From positions 17,892 through 81,891 of the forward strand of contig NZ_BSDJ01000036.1 of the NCBI RefSeq assembly GCF_027925525.1: a stretch of DNA of 64,000 bases, given 5' to 3'. The notes beneath the pieces are model-generated. The model was not told where the DNA came from and searched no databases. It saw only the letters and a program-made list of their open reading frames with translations. Every line of letters begins with the position of its first letter. Position 1 is the stretch's first letter. This stretch comes from Paenibacillus tyrphae (GTDB lineage: Bacteria > Bacillota > Bacilli > Paenibacillales > NBRC-103111). A program made the position numbers and the translations under genes. Of the stretch, positions 41,359 to 50,191 are shown piece by piece.

Positions 41359-44300
41359 TTAAGCATTCGTCACCGGCGTCGAATTGGATTCCGATGTCTT
41401 TCTGTTGAACAAGCGGCCGAGGCGAGACTTGGTATTGTGAATAATTTCGTATACGACCGGTACAACGATCAGTGTGAGCAATGTCGAGGTGGTCAATCCG
41501 CCAATAACGACAACAGCCAAGCCTTTGGAGATAAGCGCTCCTTTAGAGAACCCAAGAGCCAGCGGCAGCAGGGCAATAATAGTAGCCCCCGCGGTCATGA
41601 TAATCGGACGAAGTCGGGATAAGCCGCCCTCCAAAAGCGCGTCGCGTACGGACTGTCCTGCCTCCCTCAGCTGCTGCACGCGGTCGATAAGCACGATCGC
41701 ATTGGTAACCACGACACCGATCAGCATCAAGAATCCGATCAATGAGGTAAGGTTGAGCGATTCGCCACTGACGAGCAAGCCAAGCAAGCCTCCGATTGCC
41801 GCAAGCGGCAGAGAGAATAAGATCGCAAACGGCGCGCTAGCATTTCCGAAAGCCAGAACCATGATCAGATAAACAATAAAGATGGAGACGGCCATGGCTA
41901 CGAACATTTGCATGAAGTTTTTCTGAATATCGTCGGATACCCCTTTGACTTCAGGGCGAACTCCCGACGGAAGCTCCACAGTTTTCAGCATTTCCGCCGC
42001 TTTGGCACTAACACCGCCCTTGTCCCTGGACTCGATCGTTGCCGTTACCGTTACGTATTGAACTTGCTGATCCCGGGTGATCGACGCCGGAGCCTCGATT
42101 TGGCGAACCTTCGCTACTTCATTCAGCTTGACGGTTGCCCCTGTCGGAGTCTTGATCAGGAAGTTTCCGATTTTGTCAATGGAATCCTTGAAGCTCTTGT
42201 CCAGCATGATCTTGGTGGAGAAGGTCGTATTGTCGAATTTCAGATCTCCGATCTTTTCCTCTCTCAGCCAAGAATTCACGGTTTCGACGATTTGTCCCGA
42301 AGACAAATTGTACAGTCTGGCTTTATTTTGGTCTACGGCGATTTCCACTTCGTTCTTCGATTCGCTCAAGCTGTCTTTTACATCTTTAAATTCCGGAATT
42401 TCCTTAAGCTTATCCTTTACCAGCTTGGCGCCCTGGGTGAGCAAATTCAGGTCGTCGCCTTTAAGCATATAGGAGAAGTCCCCCCCGCCTCCAGGTCCGC
42501 CGCCGCTTAGCAGCATACCGTTTACCTCAGAGCCTTTGGGAAGCAGGTACAATATTTTTTCCTTGGTTTCATTCAGCAGCTTCTTGGCGTTCGTTCCCTG
42601 CGATGCCGCGCCAATCAACTGGCTTTCGTAGTCTATGCGATTGTCCGTAGAACCGCCGCCTACATAGGACTGCATGTATTCGAAAGCAGGCTCTCCTGCC
42701 TCGTTTTTCGTCTCGCGAATCATCGCTTCGATCTCTTTCATTTTCAAGTCGTTGGACGCAAGCGAAGTTTCCCGAGGCATTTTGATCATAATAAACATTT
42801 GTTTATCCGAATCGCTGGAAGGCATGAACTCCACAGCCAGGAGCGGAACCGTACCTACGATAGCCACAATAAAAACCAGCATGGAAAGCAGCATCGTTTT
42901 GATGCGGTTGTTAAGCGACCATTTCAGCACTTTCAAATAAGCGCCGGACACTTTGCCGACTTGCGTTTCGTCGTGCACCTTAATATTTTTGGAACGCAGC
43001 ACGAGCATCTTGGCAAGCATCGGAATCACGGTCACGGCCACCAGCAGCGAAGACATCAACGCAGCGGAAAGCGTGACGGCGAACGGACGGAACAAATCCC
43101 CGAGCTCTCCCCCGACAAAGGCGATTGGAGCAAATACCCCGACGGTTGTAAGCGTGGAGGACGTGATCGCCGAAGCCACTTGCGCGGTCGCTTTCTTAAT
43201 GACCGATTCCCCGCGCTCGTGAACTTTCACGAGCTCGCTGTAAATATTTTCGATAACGACGATACTGTCGTCCACGACACGCCCGATCGCGATCGTAATA
43301 CCGCCCAGCGTCATGATGTTGAGCGAAATATCGAGCGGAGCCATGATAAGCAGCGTGATTAACAGCGATAAAGGAATAGAGACCAAAACGATGATGGTCA
43401 TCCGAACATTTCTAAGGAAGAGCAGGATCATAATAGAGGCGAGCAGGGCGCCGAGCGCTCCTTCCTTAACCATGCCGTTAATCGAATCCTTGATCATGCT
43501 CGATGTAGCAAAAAGTGTTTTAAACGTAAGGTTCGGGAAATCCTGCTTCCACTTGGCCATCAAAGCGTCTGCTTCCGCAGCCAATTGAACGTCATTGGAG
43601 TTCTTTGTTTTGTAGATCGTCACACCGATGGCCGGCTTGCCGTCGAGGCGCGAAATGAATCTGGACTCGGAAATCGCTTCAACCTTGGCAATGTCTTTCA
43701 GAAGAAGCGTTTGTCCCCCCGAAGCCGTAATCTTCATGTTTTCCAGGCTGTAAATCGTATTGAGATCGCTCTTAACGCGTACCATTTGCGTGTTCCCGCT
43801 GAAGTCGACTAATCCCGCTGGGCTTGTCAAAATGGCAGCTTGAATGCTTTGGGACACCTGCGCCGGTGTCAATCCGTAGCTGCTGATTGCGTTGCCGTTC
43901 ATTCTTAAAGTCAGAACCGCTTCTTTATTGCCGACTCCATCGACGCGGTCAACCCCTTTGATGGCCGCAAAGCCAGGCTGGACGATATCCTTGAAGATCT
44001 TATCCAGCTCCTGCTGGCTCATGTTGTTTTCGCCGTACACCGAGAGGTAGTAAATGGCGCTCGCTTCGGCGCTAGAGGTCTGAACCTTCGGTTTTTCCGC
44101 GCCTTGGGGCAGCTTTACGTTCGCAAGCAAGCCTTCGGCGTCCCTTCTGGCATCCTCAATCTTCTTCCCCTGCTGCAGTTCTACGGTAACCATGGAGAAG
44201 TTATCGCTGGAGGTGGACTTTAAAGATTTGATGCCGTCTAGTCCCGCCACCGCTTTCTCGACAGGCTTGGTCACAAGCTCCAAAACATCCTTAGGAGGAG

Positions 44301-44460
44301 CCGTATACTGCGTGGTAATATTGAATCTCGTTTGAGTAGTACTCGGTATGAGTTCCATTTTCAAGATGGAAGCCGCATAAGTACCGCCGCCAAACAACAT
44401 CAGCACAATAATGATTACTGCGGCGATGTTCTTCATCGAAAAATTTGTTAATGAATTCAT
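41359..44460 (-). CDS. SwrC/AcrB-like RND efflux transporter
   Basis: This 1033-residue transporter has 12 spans and two large extracytoplasmic loops (about 40-330 and 560-860). Span 4 has GRVVDDSIVVIENIY, the proton-relay aspartates of AcrB; span 10 reads TNAIVLIDRVQQLREAG without the lysine of AcrB. It is closest to Bacillus SwrC, which exports surfactin-like lipopeptides. An insertion SGGGPGGGGDF is in the second loop. CGGAGGAG precedes the start. A gram-positive host has no outer membrane channel; the lipoprotein adaptor and the secreted repeat protein follow in the operon. Confidence 0.92.
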   Translation of the reverse strand: MNSLTNFSMKNIAAVIIIVLMLFGGGTYAASILKMELIPSTTQTRFNITTQYTAPPKDVLELVTKPVEKAVAGLDGIKSLKSTSSDNFSMVTVELQQGKKIEDARRDAEGLLANVKLPQGAEKPKVQTSSAEASAIYYLSVYGENNMSQQELDKIFKDIVQPGFAAIKGVDRVDGVGNKEAVLTLRMNGNAISSYGLTPAQVSQSIQAAILTSPAGLVDFSGNTQMVRVKSDLNTIYSLENMKITASGGQTLLLKDIAKVEAISESRFISRLDGKPAIGVTIYKTKNSNDVQLAAEADALMAKWKQDFPNLTFKTLFATSSMIKDSINGMVKEGALGALLASIMILLFLRNVRMTIIVLVSIPLSLLITLLIMAPLDISLNIMTLGGITIAIGRVVDDSIVVIENIYSELVKVHERGESVIKKATAQVASAITSSTLTTVGVFAPIAFVGGELGDLFRPFAVTLSAALMSSLLVAVTVIPMLAKMLVLRSKNIKVHDETQVGKVSGAYLKVLKWSLNNRIKTMLLSMLVFIVAIVGTVPLLAVEFMPSSDSDKQMFIMIKMPRETSLASNDLKMKEIEAMIRETKNEAGEPAFEYMQSYVGGGSTDNRIDYESQLIGAASQGTNAKKLLNETKEKILYLLPKGSEVNGMLLSGGGPGGGGDFSYMLKGDDLNLLTQGAKLVKDKLKEIPEFKDVKDSLSESKNEVEIAVDQNKARLYNLSSGQIVETVNSWLREEKIGDLKFDNTTFSTKIMLDKSFKDSIDKIGNFLIKTPTGATVKLNEVAKVRQIEAPASITRDQQVQYVTVTATIESRDKGGVSAKAAEMLKTVELPSGVRPEVKGVSDDIQKNFMQMFVAMAVSIFIVYLIMVLAFGNASAPFAILFSLPLAAIGGLLGLLVSGESLNLTSLIGFLMLIGVVVTNAIVLIDRVQQLREAGQSVRDALLEGGLSRLRPIIMTAGATIIALLPLALGFSKGALISKGLAVVVIGGLTTSTLLTLIVVPVVYEIIHNTKSRLGRLFNRKTSESNSTPVTNA

Positions 44461-44542
44461 CTCTCTACTCCTCCATTACGGTTGCTGACTACTTAGACGA
44501 GGCGTTTCCGGTTACCCCTTCATTTTCCATAAATCTTTTTTC

Positions 44543-44571
44543 AGTATAGCTTGGTTCGTTAACGGCTGTAA
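44543..44571 (-). promoter_or_regulatory. RND operon promoter with GTTAAC operator in the spacer
   Basis: TTACAG, 17 bases, TATACT on the minus strand, 80 bases before the RND start. The palindrome CGTTAACG (44557-44564) lies between -35 and -10, where a repressor would block polymerase. The same core occurs twice upstream of the regulator gene. Confidence 0.6.
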
Positions 44572-44588
44572 GGTGAAAAAAGTCATAA

Positions 44589-44613
44589 CATAAAAAAAAT
44601 CCGGGCGTCCCGT
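44589..44613 (-). terminator. Terminator after the MarR/GbsR-type regulator gene
   Basis: CGGG-ACG-CCCG then GATTTTTTTT on the minus strand, 16 bases past the stop. Confidence 0.65.
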
Positions 44614-44628
44614 CTTTCGTCTATCTGT

Positions 44629-45138
44629 TTACAGCTGCTCTCTTAATCGGATCCACTCCTCTTCGATCCCCTCCAATCGCGATAAAAACATCCGGTACAT
44701 CGCGGAAACTTCCGCAAATCTTCGCTTGGAAACCTCAAAGGATTCTGTTTCCTCCTCATCAATCTGAGACATTCCTTTAAGAGTGAACAATAATTCTTCG
44801 CATTGCCTGGTAATCGATTCGATTTTTTGCTTGCTGGCCCGCATGCTGATCAGTGTGAAATCGTCGGATATGTAATAGTAGTCTTTGCGATCGCTTCTCA
44901 ACGGAACTTTTTGGCACATGGAGTATTTCTCCAACGCACGGACCTGAACGCTAACGGCTGCTTTCGTTACGCCAAGCTGATCGGCGATTTCCTGCAGGCT
45001 GACCGGTTTGGGTGCAAATAAAAGCAGGCCGAATATTTTGCCGACAAGCGGGCTGAAGCCTTCCAATTCAAAAGTCCGGGACATTTGTTGGGCGACCGTC
45101 CACTTATATTCACCGAACGAGAGATGCGGTTTACTCAT
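44629..45138 (-). CDS. GbsR/MarR-type transcriptional regulator of the RND operon
   Basis: ATG 45138 follows AAGGAG by six bases. The 169-residue protein has the winged helix SLQEIADQLGVTKAAVSVQV with the preceding helix FSPLVGKIFGLLLFAPKPV, as in GbsR regulators, a wing at PLRSDRKDYYYISDD and a C-terminal helical dimerisation part. It is just upstream of the RND gene. It probably recognises GTTAAC-centred palindromes at its own promoter and at the pump promoter. Confidence 0.88.
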   Translation of the reverse strand: MSKPHLSFGEYKWTVAQQMSRTFELEGFSPLVGKIFGLLLFAPKPVSLQEIADQLGVTKAAVSVQVRALEKYSMCQKVPLRSDRKDYYYISDDFTLISMRASKQKIESITRQCEELLFTLKGMSQIDEEETESFEVSKRRFAEVSAMYRMFLSRLEGIEEEWIRLREQL

Positions 45139-45160
45139 TATTTTCTCCTTATTCATTGAA

Positions 45161-45191
45161 TTAACATCGTTAAGAATGTTGTTAACGTTAA
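45161..45191. promoter_or_regulatory. Paired TTAAC/GTTAA operators upstream of the regulator gene
   Basis: TTAAC-ATC-GTTAA (45161-45173) and the perfect 10-base palindrome TTAACGTTAA (45182-45191) lie 23 to 53 bases upstream of the regulator start, suggesting autoregulation. Confidence 0.6.
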
Positions 45192-45275
45192 TAACAATAA
45201 ATCGTCTTGAAAAACCTGTCAATCCCCCCAATGAACTTTTAACCAATTATTCATAGATGTCACTGAGTTCCCAGC

Positions 45276-45326
45276 AAAAAACCGCTTCTGCACAGTTTTA
45301 CGCAACTGATGCAGAAACGGTTTCAT
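45276..45326 (-). terminator. Terminator of the 737-residue secreted protein gene
   Basis: AAACCG-TTCTGCA pairs with TGCAGAA-CGGTTT around a 20-base loop, T-rich on the minus strand. Confidence 0.7.
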
Positions 45327-45349
45327 TCAATCAAAAAAAAGTAAACATA

Positions 45350-47563
45350 TTATTCCGTAGTAATAAACCACTCGACCTCTTTAGTAGCAATCAGCTTCTT
45401 TTGTCCTTGGAACGAATCGTAAAGGTTAAGCTTGAATTTTTTTACATAGCTAACTTCAAAAATCAGATTTTTATCGTCAGCTTGCAATTCCAAGTCCTTA
45501 TGCTTTCCGATGAAGATCTTGTCCTTCGGCTCAAGCTTACCGCTGGCCGTACCTTGTTTATCAGGCGACCCGCCGTCGAAGTCTTTGAAATCAAACTCTT
45601 TGTTAAATTTAATTTTTCGGTCAGCGTCATCAAGCTCAAGAATCAGTTTGCGCCCTTCCATGTTCGTGGTCAGCATTAAATCTTTGGTAAGCTCGTAGTC
45701 CAACTTGAGCTTTACGCCTTGTTGATCGATTATGGAACGAATATTACTAAGCGAGAGCTGGTAAGGCACGAGATCTATATTTTTGAAGTCTTTCTTGACC
45801 GTAAAATCTTCTTGCGGCAGCCAGTATGCCGCAGCGTTGACATAAGCATCCGGTTTTTTATCCGCCTCGGTCAATTTGCCTTCGGTTACGGCTTCGCCGA
45901 TAATCACGCTCATGCCGGAGGTCGGGAACCCTTTAGCAATATTGGTCGAAAGCAAGAGAAGCGCCTTTCCGTCCGGACTGATTTTTGATTTAACCTCAGA
46001 GATGGATGCCGGGTAATATCTGCCTTGGGCGGTCTTGAAATAGCCTACCAGCTTCGAGATGTCGGATGCTCTTGTTTCCAAATTGCCTACTTCGAGAAGA
46101 GCGGTATACGTATCGGCCGTGTCCCCCGCATATGTTGTGACGGAGCGTACCTTGTAGCTTACACTGCGGCCCACATTGGTCACTTTATACATTTCGCCGA
46201 AGTTATTATAAGGGATGTTCATCAGCTCCGAGCGGTGTACGAATTCGAGCAAATCGCTCGCTGCCGTCTGCTGATCTGTTTTGCCGTCGTTGCTGCTGCC
46301 GCTGCCCGTTTTCTCTTGCAGCACAAGCTTGACCTTGCCGAATTGCGACGTGTAAGGAATTTTCCCGATAAACTGGAATTGAGCTTCCGCATTCGGGGCC
46401 AGACCGATGACATTATCCGTCCGAACCAGTTTCGCTTCCACCTTCACGTTATCGTCCAGCTTGAAGTACCCTGTCAGATCCGGAATCGGAAGCGCTTCGG
46501 GACCTTTGTTGGAAAGCGTAAACCCTGCGGTCAAAATATCCTGATCCTCCCAAGGCAGCCTTTGGACGGTGTTCAGTTGAGCCGTGTAGGTACCCGCCTT
46601 GTTCGTGAAGCTGAAGGCTTTGCCCGTGTCCACCCCGTCCGTATCCGATACGCCCGGTAAAGCGAAGAAAGCAATCGGCAGATTCAGCTTCAAATCCTGC
46701 GCGTTCTGAACGATCACGAGCTGCCAGCCTTCCGTTGAGACGGAGACCGGGACAGAGCCCGTAAGGTCGATATCTTTGTTCGTTTGCGGATTGAGTGTCA
46801 AATCTTTTATCGCCTTGGCGTCGAGCGGATACATGTACCCTTCGCTTGTGCGAAGCAAATATTGATATCCGGGCACCGCGACGCTCTTCGAGCCTACGTT
46901 CTCCAGATTAAGGACGATGGTCGGAGTGTAATTTTTCTCGTTCTTGCTCATCAATACCTTTTTGATGGTGCCTTTGACCGGATTGCTTGCCATTTGAATC
47001 GTATGTGCTTTACTGGCCGGCGTAACGACGGTATAGTCGTCAGGAACGCTCACATCTCCGATTTTCCGAACAAAATCCGCCTCAGGCATGCTGAAGTCCC
47101 ATTTGATAATTTCAAAAATAAGATCCTTCAGGTCCGTCGATTCGTTCACCGTTGCGTAAAAGCTGATGTCTTGGCTCGATTTGGCCGGAATACGATTTTT
47201 ATCCTTGTCCTGCGGCAGGACGCGAACGGAAATTTGGTTGCCGCTTTTCGTCCTCAGCCGCGGCCAGTAGTCGATGAACTGCAGGTCGGTCGTCCCTCCG
47301 TTGTGGACCCCTACAGTGAATGTCACGGTTTTGTTGCCTTGCTCCGGCATCATGACCACATTTTTAAGCTCGAAATAGCTGGTCGCGTTAAGAGCTACCT
47401 GTCCGATCGCCGGAGCAGTCCCTGTCGAGACGGTCGCCGTTGTTCCCGAAGGCGGGGTCGTGCCGCCGCTCTCCGCCGCAAAGGCGGGGAGCGCCGACCC
47501 GAAGGCAAGTACGGCTGCCAGCAGAACTATGCAAGTTTTATATCGTTTGCGCTTGGAATTCAT
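45350..47563 (-). CDS. Secreted repeat protein paired with the ABC exporter
   Basis: The 737-residue product has a signal peptide (cleavage near AFAAE) and a Thr/Pro/Gly-rich start. At least four beta-sandwich-like repeats follow: VTFTVGVHNGGTTDLQFIDY, IVLNLENVGSKSVAVPGYQY, TAGFTLSNKGPEALPIPDLT and YTALLEVGNLETRASDISKL mark their starts. Each contains a hydrophobic strand, an Asn-Gly or Asn-Val-Gly turn and then a Pro-x-Tyr segment. The last domain (IDLVPYQLSLSNIRSI and so on) aligns with the end of the protein at 38195, so the two are paralogues. AAGGAGG precedes ATG 47563. I know no named family. Confidence 0.75.
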   Translation of the reverse strand: MNSKRKRYKTCIVLLAAVLAFGSALPAFAAESGGTTPPSGTTATVSTGTAPAIGQVALNATSYFELKNVVMMPEQGNKTVTFTVGVHNGGTTDLQFIDYWPRLRTKSGNQISVRVLPQDKDKNRIPAKSSQDISFYATVNESTDLKDLIFEIIKWDFSMPEADFVRKIGDVSVPDDYTVVTPASKAHTIQMASNPVKGTIKKVLMSKNEKNYTPTIVLNLENVGSKSVAVPGYQYLLRTSEGYMYPLDAKAIKDLTLNPQTNKDIDLTGSVPVSVSTEGWQLVIVQNAQDLKLNLPIAFFALPGVSDTDGVDTGKAFSFTNKAGTYTAQLNTVQRLPWEDQDILTAGFTLSNKGPEALPIPDLTGYFKLDDNVKVEAKLVRTDNVIGLAPNAEAQFQFIGKIPYTSQFGKVKLVLQEKTGSGSSNDGKTDQQTAASDLLEFVHRSELMNIPYNNFGEMYKVTNVGRSVSYKVRSVTTYAGDTADTYTALLEVGNLETRASDISKLVGYFKTAQGRYYPASISEVKSKISPDGKALLLLSTNIAKGFPTSGMSVIIGEAVTEGKLTEADKKPDAYVNAAAYWLPQEDFTVKKDFKNIDLVPYQLSLSNIRSIIDQQGVKLKLDYELTKDLMLTTNMEGRKLILELDDADRKIKFNKEFDFKDFDGGSPDKQGTASGKLEPKDKIFIGKHKDLELQADDKNLIFEVSYVKKFKLNLYDSFQGQKKLIATKEVEWFITTE

Positions 47564-47631
47564 CTAGTTGTTCCTCCTTGTTGAGTTTCGCTCCGAACGT
47601 ACTGCCCGCATTCTTGCTGAGAAGGGACATC

Positions 47632-49101
47632 TTATCCCCCCTGCATCATCGAATCAAACTGAGCATTCGGATTCTCTTTAATTTTTTGTAGCATCGCATC
47701 GCCTTCCGTTTGCCATTGCTTGAGCGCATCGCGCACTTGCAGCTTATTTTGGGCGACTTGCTGGAATTTTTGGGAGCCAAGGCGTTCCACTTCGTACAAG
47801 CCCGGTTTTTCACGATAAATCTTGTAGTCCCGGCTTGGCGCAGGAAGCAGTGTCGTGAACGCTTTGATGTTGATTTCTGCGCCCTCCTTCGGCTTGATGT
47901 ACTTTTGACGCGATACCAGATTGTGGCTGCTGCTGCCTTTCAGCTTGGCCCATTCCTCGCTGTTGATAAACTTGATAAATTTCCAGGCATCCTCGGCGTT
48001 CTGGGCCTTGGCGTTAATCCCCATCAAACCGTCCAGACTGATGTTACCGCCGTATTCCGGCGCTTCTTGATGTACAGGCAGCGTAACGACATCCCAATCG
48101 AACGGGGTGAGGCCTTTGATGTTCGCCGCATTTTTCATGACGTTCGTGTACTGGCCAATTTGATAGTAGCTGATGACAGACATCGCTACACGGCCGGATA
48201 TGAAATCGTCGTCCATGAACGGGTTGTAGTCTTCATTAGTCCCAGGGTTGCGCCGTTTGGAGAAATCAATCGGCTCAGGCAAAATTTTCTCGGTCTTTAG
48301 CTGCAACATCATTTTCCATACTTTTTCCCATTGATCGGAATCGACAGTCATCTTCTCGCCTTTATCGTCGAAGGTCTTTAGGTCAAGCGGCGCCGTATAC
48401 ATATTTGTCGCGTAGTAAATGTCATCACCCATATTGTGCGTTGAGAACGAGAAGCCGTACTTACGGTTTTCCCCTTCCCCTTTCGCCAATCTGCGGGCCA
48501 GATCGAACATTTGATCCCACGTCATCTTGTCGGTCGGGTACGGAACTCCGGCTTCATCGAACAATTTTTTGTTATAAATGAGCGCGGAAGAATAGAAGGT
48601 CGGCGCCAGCGCATAAATTTTGCCGTCGCCCGCCTTTTTAATGCCCTCGATGACCGCAGGAACGATATCGGACGTATCGAATTTGTCCTTCGCGATGTCC
48701 TGGTCAAGCTGCTTCAGCATATTGTTGCTGATCAGCTCCGGCAGTTGATCGTAACCAACCATCACGACATCGGGCGGACTGTCACCCGTCATGACTTCCT
48801 TTAGCTTATCCATCGGATCTTTCGGCTTTTCCTTCGGATCCGGGCGGCCTCCATACATGTAACGGTCATCCGATGTCGAGATGAATTCCAGCTTGATGTT
48901 CGGATTCGCAAATTCGAACAATTCGGTGAACTGCTGCCGGAAATACTCGTTGTCGCCGCCATATCCCATGCTGGTTGCGATCCGAAGTACTTTCTCAGTT
49001 TTGCTGTCCCCGCTGCTGGATTTCGTGCAGGCAACCAGTGTCGGCGCCATCAAGCCGACGCAGAGCGATACTGCCACCGTCTTCTTAACATATTTTTGCA
49101 T
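47632..49101 (-). CDS. Solute-binding lipoprotein without adjacent importer permeases
   Basis: This 489-residue lipoprotein has lipobox LVAC (cysteine 25) and looks like a family 1 extracellular solute-binding protein: RIATSMGYGGDNEYFRQQFT, SPPDVVMVGYDQLPEL and GVPYPTDKMTWDQMFDLARR are typical. The permease genes that should accompany it are absent; upstream are the exporter ATPase and a fragment of a second copy of itself. The ATG at 49101 has GGAGGG nine bases before it. It may serve the exporters as a sensor or periplasmic partner rather than an importer; that is inference. Confidence 0.85.
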   Translation of the reverse strand: MQKYVKKTVAVSLCVGLMAPTLVACTKSSSGDSKTEKVLRIATSMGYGGDNEYFRQQFTELFEFANPNIKLEFISTSDDRYMYGGRPDPKEKPKDPMDKLKEVMTGDSPPDVVMVGYDQLPELISNNMLKQLDQDIAKDKFDTSDIVPAVIEGIKKAGDGKIYALAPTFYSSALIYNKKLFDEAGVPYPTDKMTWDQMFDLARRLAKGEGENRKYGFSFSTHNMGDDIYYATNMYTAPLDLKTFDDKGEKMTVDSDQWEKVWKMMLQLKTEKILPEPIDFSKRRNPGTNEDYNPFMDDDFISGRVAMSVISYYQIGQYTNVMKNAANIKGLTPFDWDVVTLPVHQEAPEYGGNISLDGLMGINAKAQNAEDAWKFIKFINSEEWAKLKGSSSHNLVSRQKYIKPKEGAEINIKAFTTLLPAPSRDYKIYREKPGLYEVERLGSQKFQQVAQNKLQVRDALKQWQTEGDAMLQKIKENPNAQFDSMMQGG

Positions 49102-49161
49102 TCTCAAGATCCCTCCGGATTAGTTTCTATGTATGAAATCAAGGAAGTATTTAACAAAAGA

Positions 49162-49308
49162 CTAATGATCGAAAGACGCATTCGGGTTGTCTTTCATCTT
49201 CAGGAGCAAGGCATCCCCCTCGCTTTGCCATTGCTTCAGCGCCTCGCGAACCTGAAGGTTATTCACACTGACGTCTTGAAATTTGCGGTAGCCGATCGTT
49301 CTTACGTG
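49162..49308 (-). pseudogene. 3' remnant of a second solute-binding lipoprotein gene
   Basis: Translated on the minus strand from just after the ATPase stop, this stretch gives RTIGYRKFQDVSVNNLQVRE, then ALKQWQSEGDALLLKMKDNP and NASFDH before a stop at 49164. It aligns with the end of the protein at 47632 (KLQVRDALKQWQTEGDAMLQ and so on), about 60 percent identical. No start or upstream part exists. The reading frame is the same as the ATPase reading frame, separated by its TAG and one codon. It is a deletion scar of a tandem duplicate. Confidence 0.8.
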
Positions 49309-50187
49309 CTAATCCAGCGACTTCGGCGTACGTATAATGATTTTCTCACCGTCGAATTCCATCGATGCCTTTCCTTCGATCCCGAGCGCCTGCAAATACG
49401 CCCTCGGAATTTGAAGCCGTCCCGCCCTGTCGAGCACGACATATTCTTCATGGACATCGTGAATCGATCCGTGCGATGCCGCCGTCTCGCCTTCGGCGTC
49501 CAGGTTCGGGTTGCGTTTGACGAATTCGGTGCTCGTCATCCCGTCGCGAATGGCGACCACGCGGTCCACTTTGCCAGCAAGCGCCATATCGTGGGTTACG
49601 ATAACGATGGTCACGCCAAGCTCGGAATTCAGATGCCGGAAAATGTCCATGATCATATCCGACGTCCGCGTATCAACGGAACCGGTCGGTTCGTCGGCTA
49701 ACAGCAAGGACGGGCGATTCGCGAGCGCAATGGCAATCGCCACCCGCTGCTGCTCACCGCCGGAGAGCTGCTGCAGCTTGTTGTTGAGCCGCTCTTTGAG
49801 GCCGACCCACTCCAGCAGCTGCTTCGCATAGGCGCGGTCGTACTGTCCGCTGAGCATCATCGGCATTTCCACATTCTCAAGCGCTGTCAAGTAAGGAACG
49901 AGGTTGCGCGCATTGTTCTGCCAGATGAAGCCGACGGTTTTGCGCTTATACTGCACCAGCTCGTCGTCCGTTATTTTCAACAGGTTCCATTCGCCCACGC
50001 GCACCTGGCCGGCGGAGGGGCGGTCCAGCCCCCCCAGAATATTCAATAACGTCGACTTGCCGCTGCCGCTGTTTCCGATGATCGCCATCATTTCCCCTTG
50101 GGCGACGGAAATGTTCAGCCCATGAAGCGCAACGACCTCGATATCGTCGGTCTTGTATATTTTGACGAGTCCGTCGCAATGAATCAC
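49309..50187 (-). CDS. ABC ATPase (MacB/LolD type) with C-terminal AbrB-like domain
   Basis: This 292-residue ATPase has Walker A GNSGSGKST, Q loop IWQNNARNL, signature LSGGEQQRVAIA, Walker B LLLADEPTG and the switch histidine THDM. After residue about 245 comes a tail unlike other ATPases: YVVLDRAGRLQIPRAYLQAL then GKASMEFDGEKIIIRTP, which has the shape of an AbrB/SpoVT/MazE swapped-hairpin domain. The GTG start at 50187 follows GAGGAGA and is four bases after the permease stop. It probably powers the FtsX-like permease and may also bind DNA or oligomerise. Confidence 0.87.
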   Translation of the reverse strand: MIHCDGLVKIYKTDDIEVVALHGLNISVAQGEMMAIIGNSGSGKSTLLNILGGLDRPSAGQVRVGEWNLLKITDDELVQYKRKTVGFIWQNNARNLVPYLTALENVEMPMMLSGQYDRAYAKQLLEWVGLKERLNNKLQQLSGGEQQRVAIAIALANRPSLLLADEPTGSVDTRTSDMIMDIFRHLNSELGVTIVIVTHDMALAGKVDRVVAIRDGMTSTEFVKRNPNLDAEGETAASHGSIHDVHEEYVVLDRAGRLQIPRAYLQALGIEGKASMEFDGEKIIIRTPKSLD

Positions 50188-50191
50188 TGCA

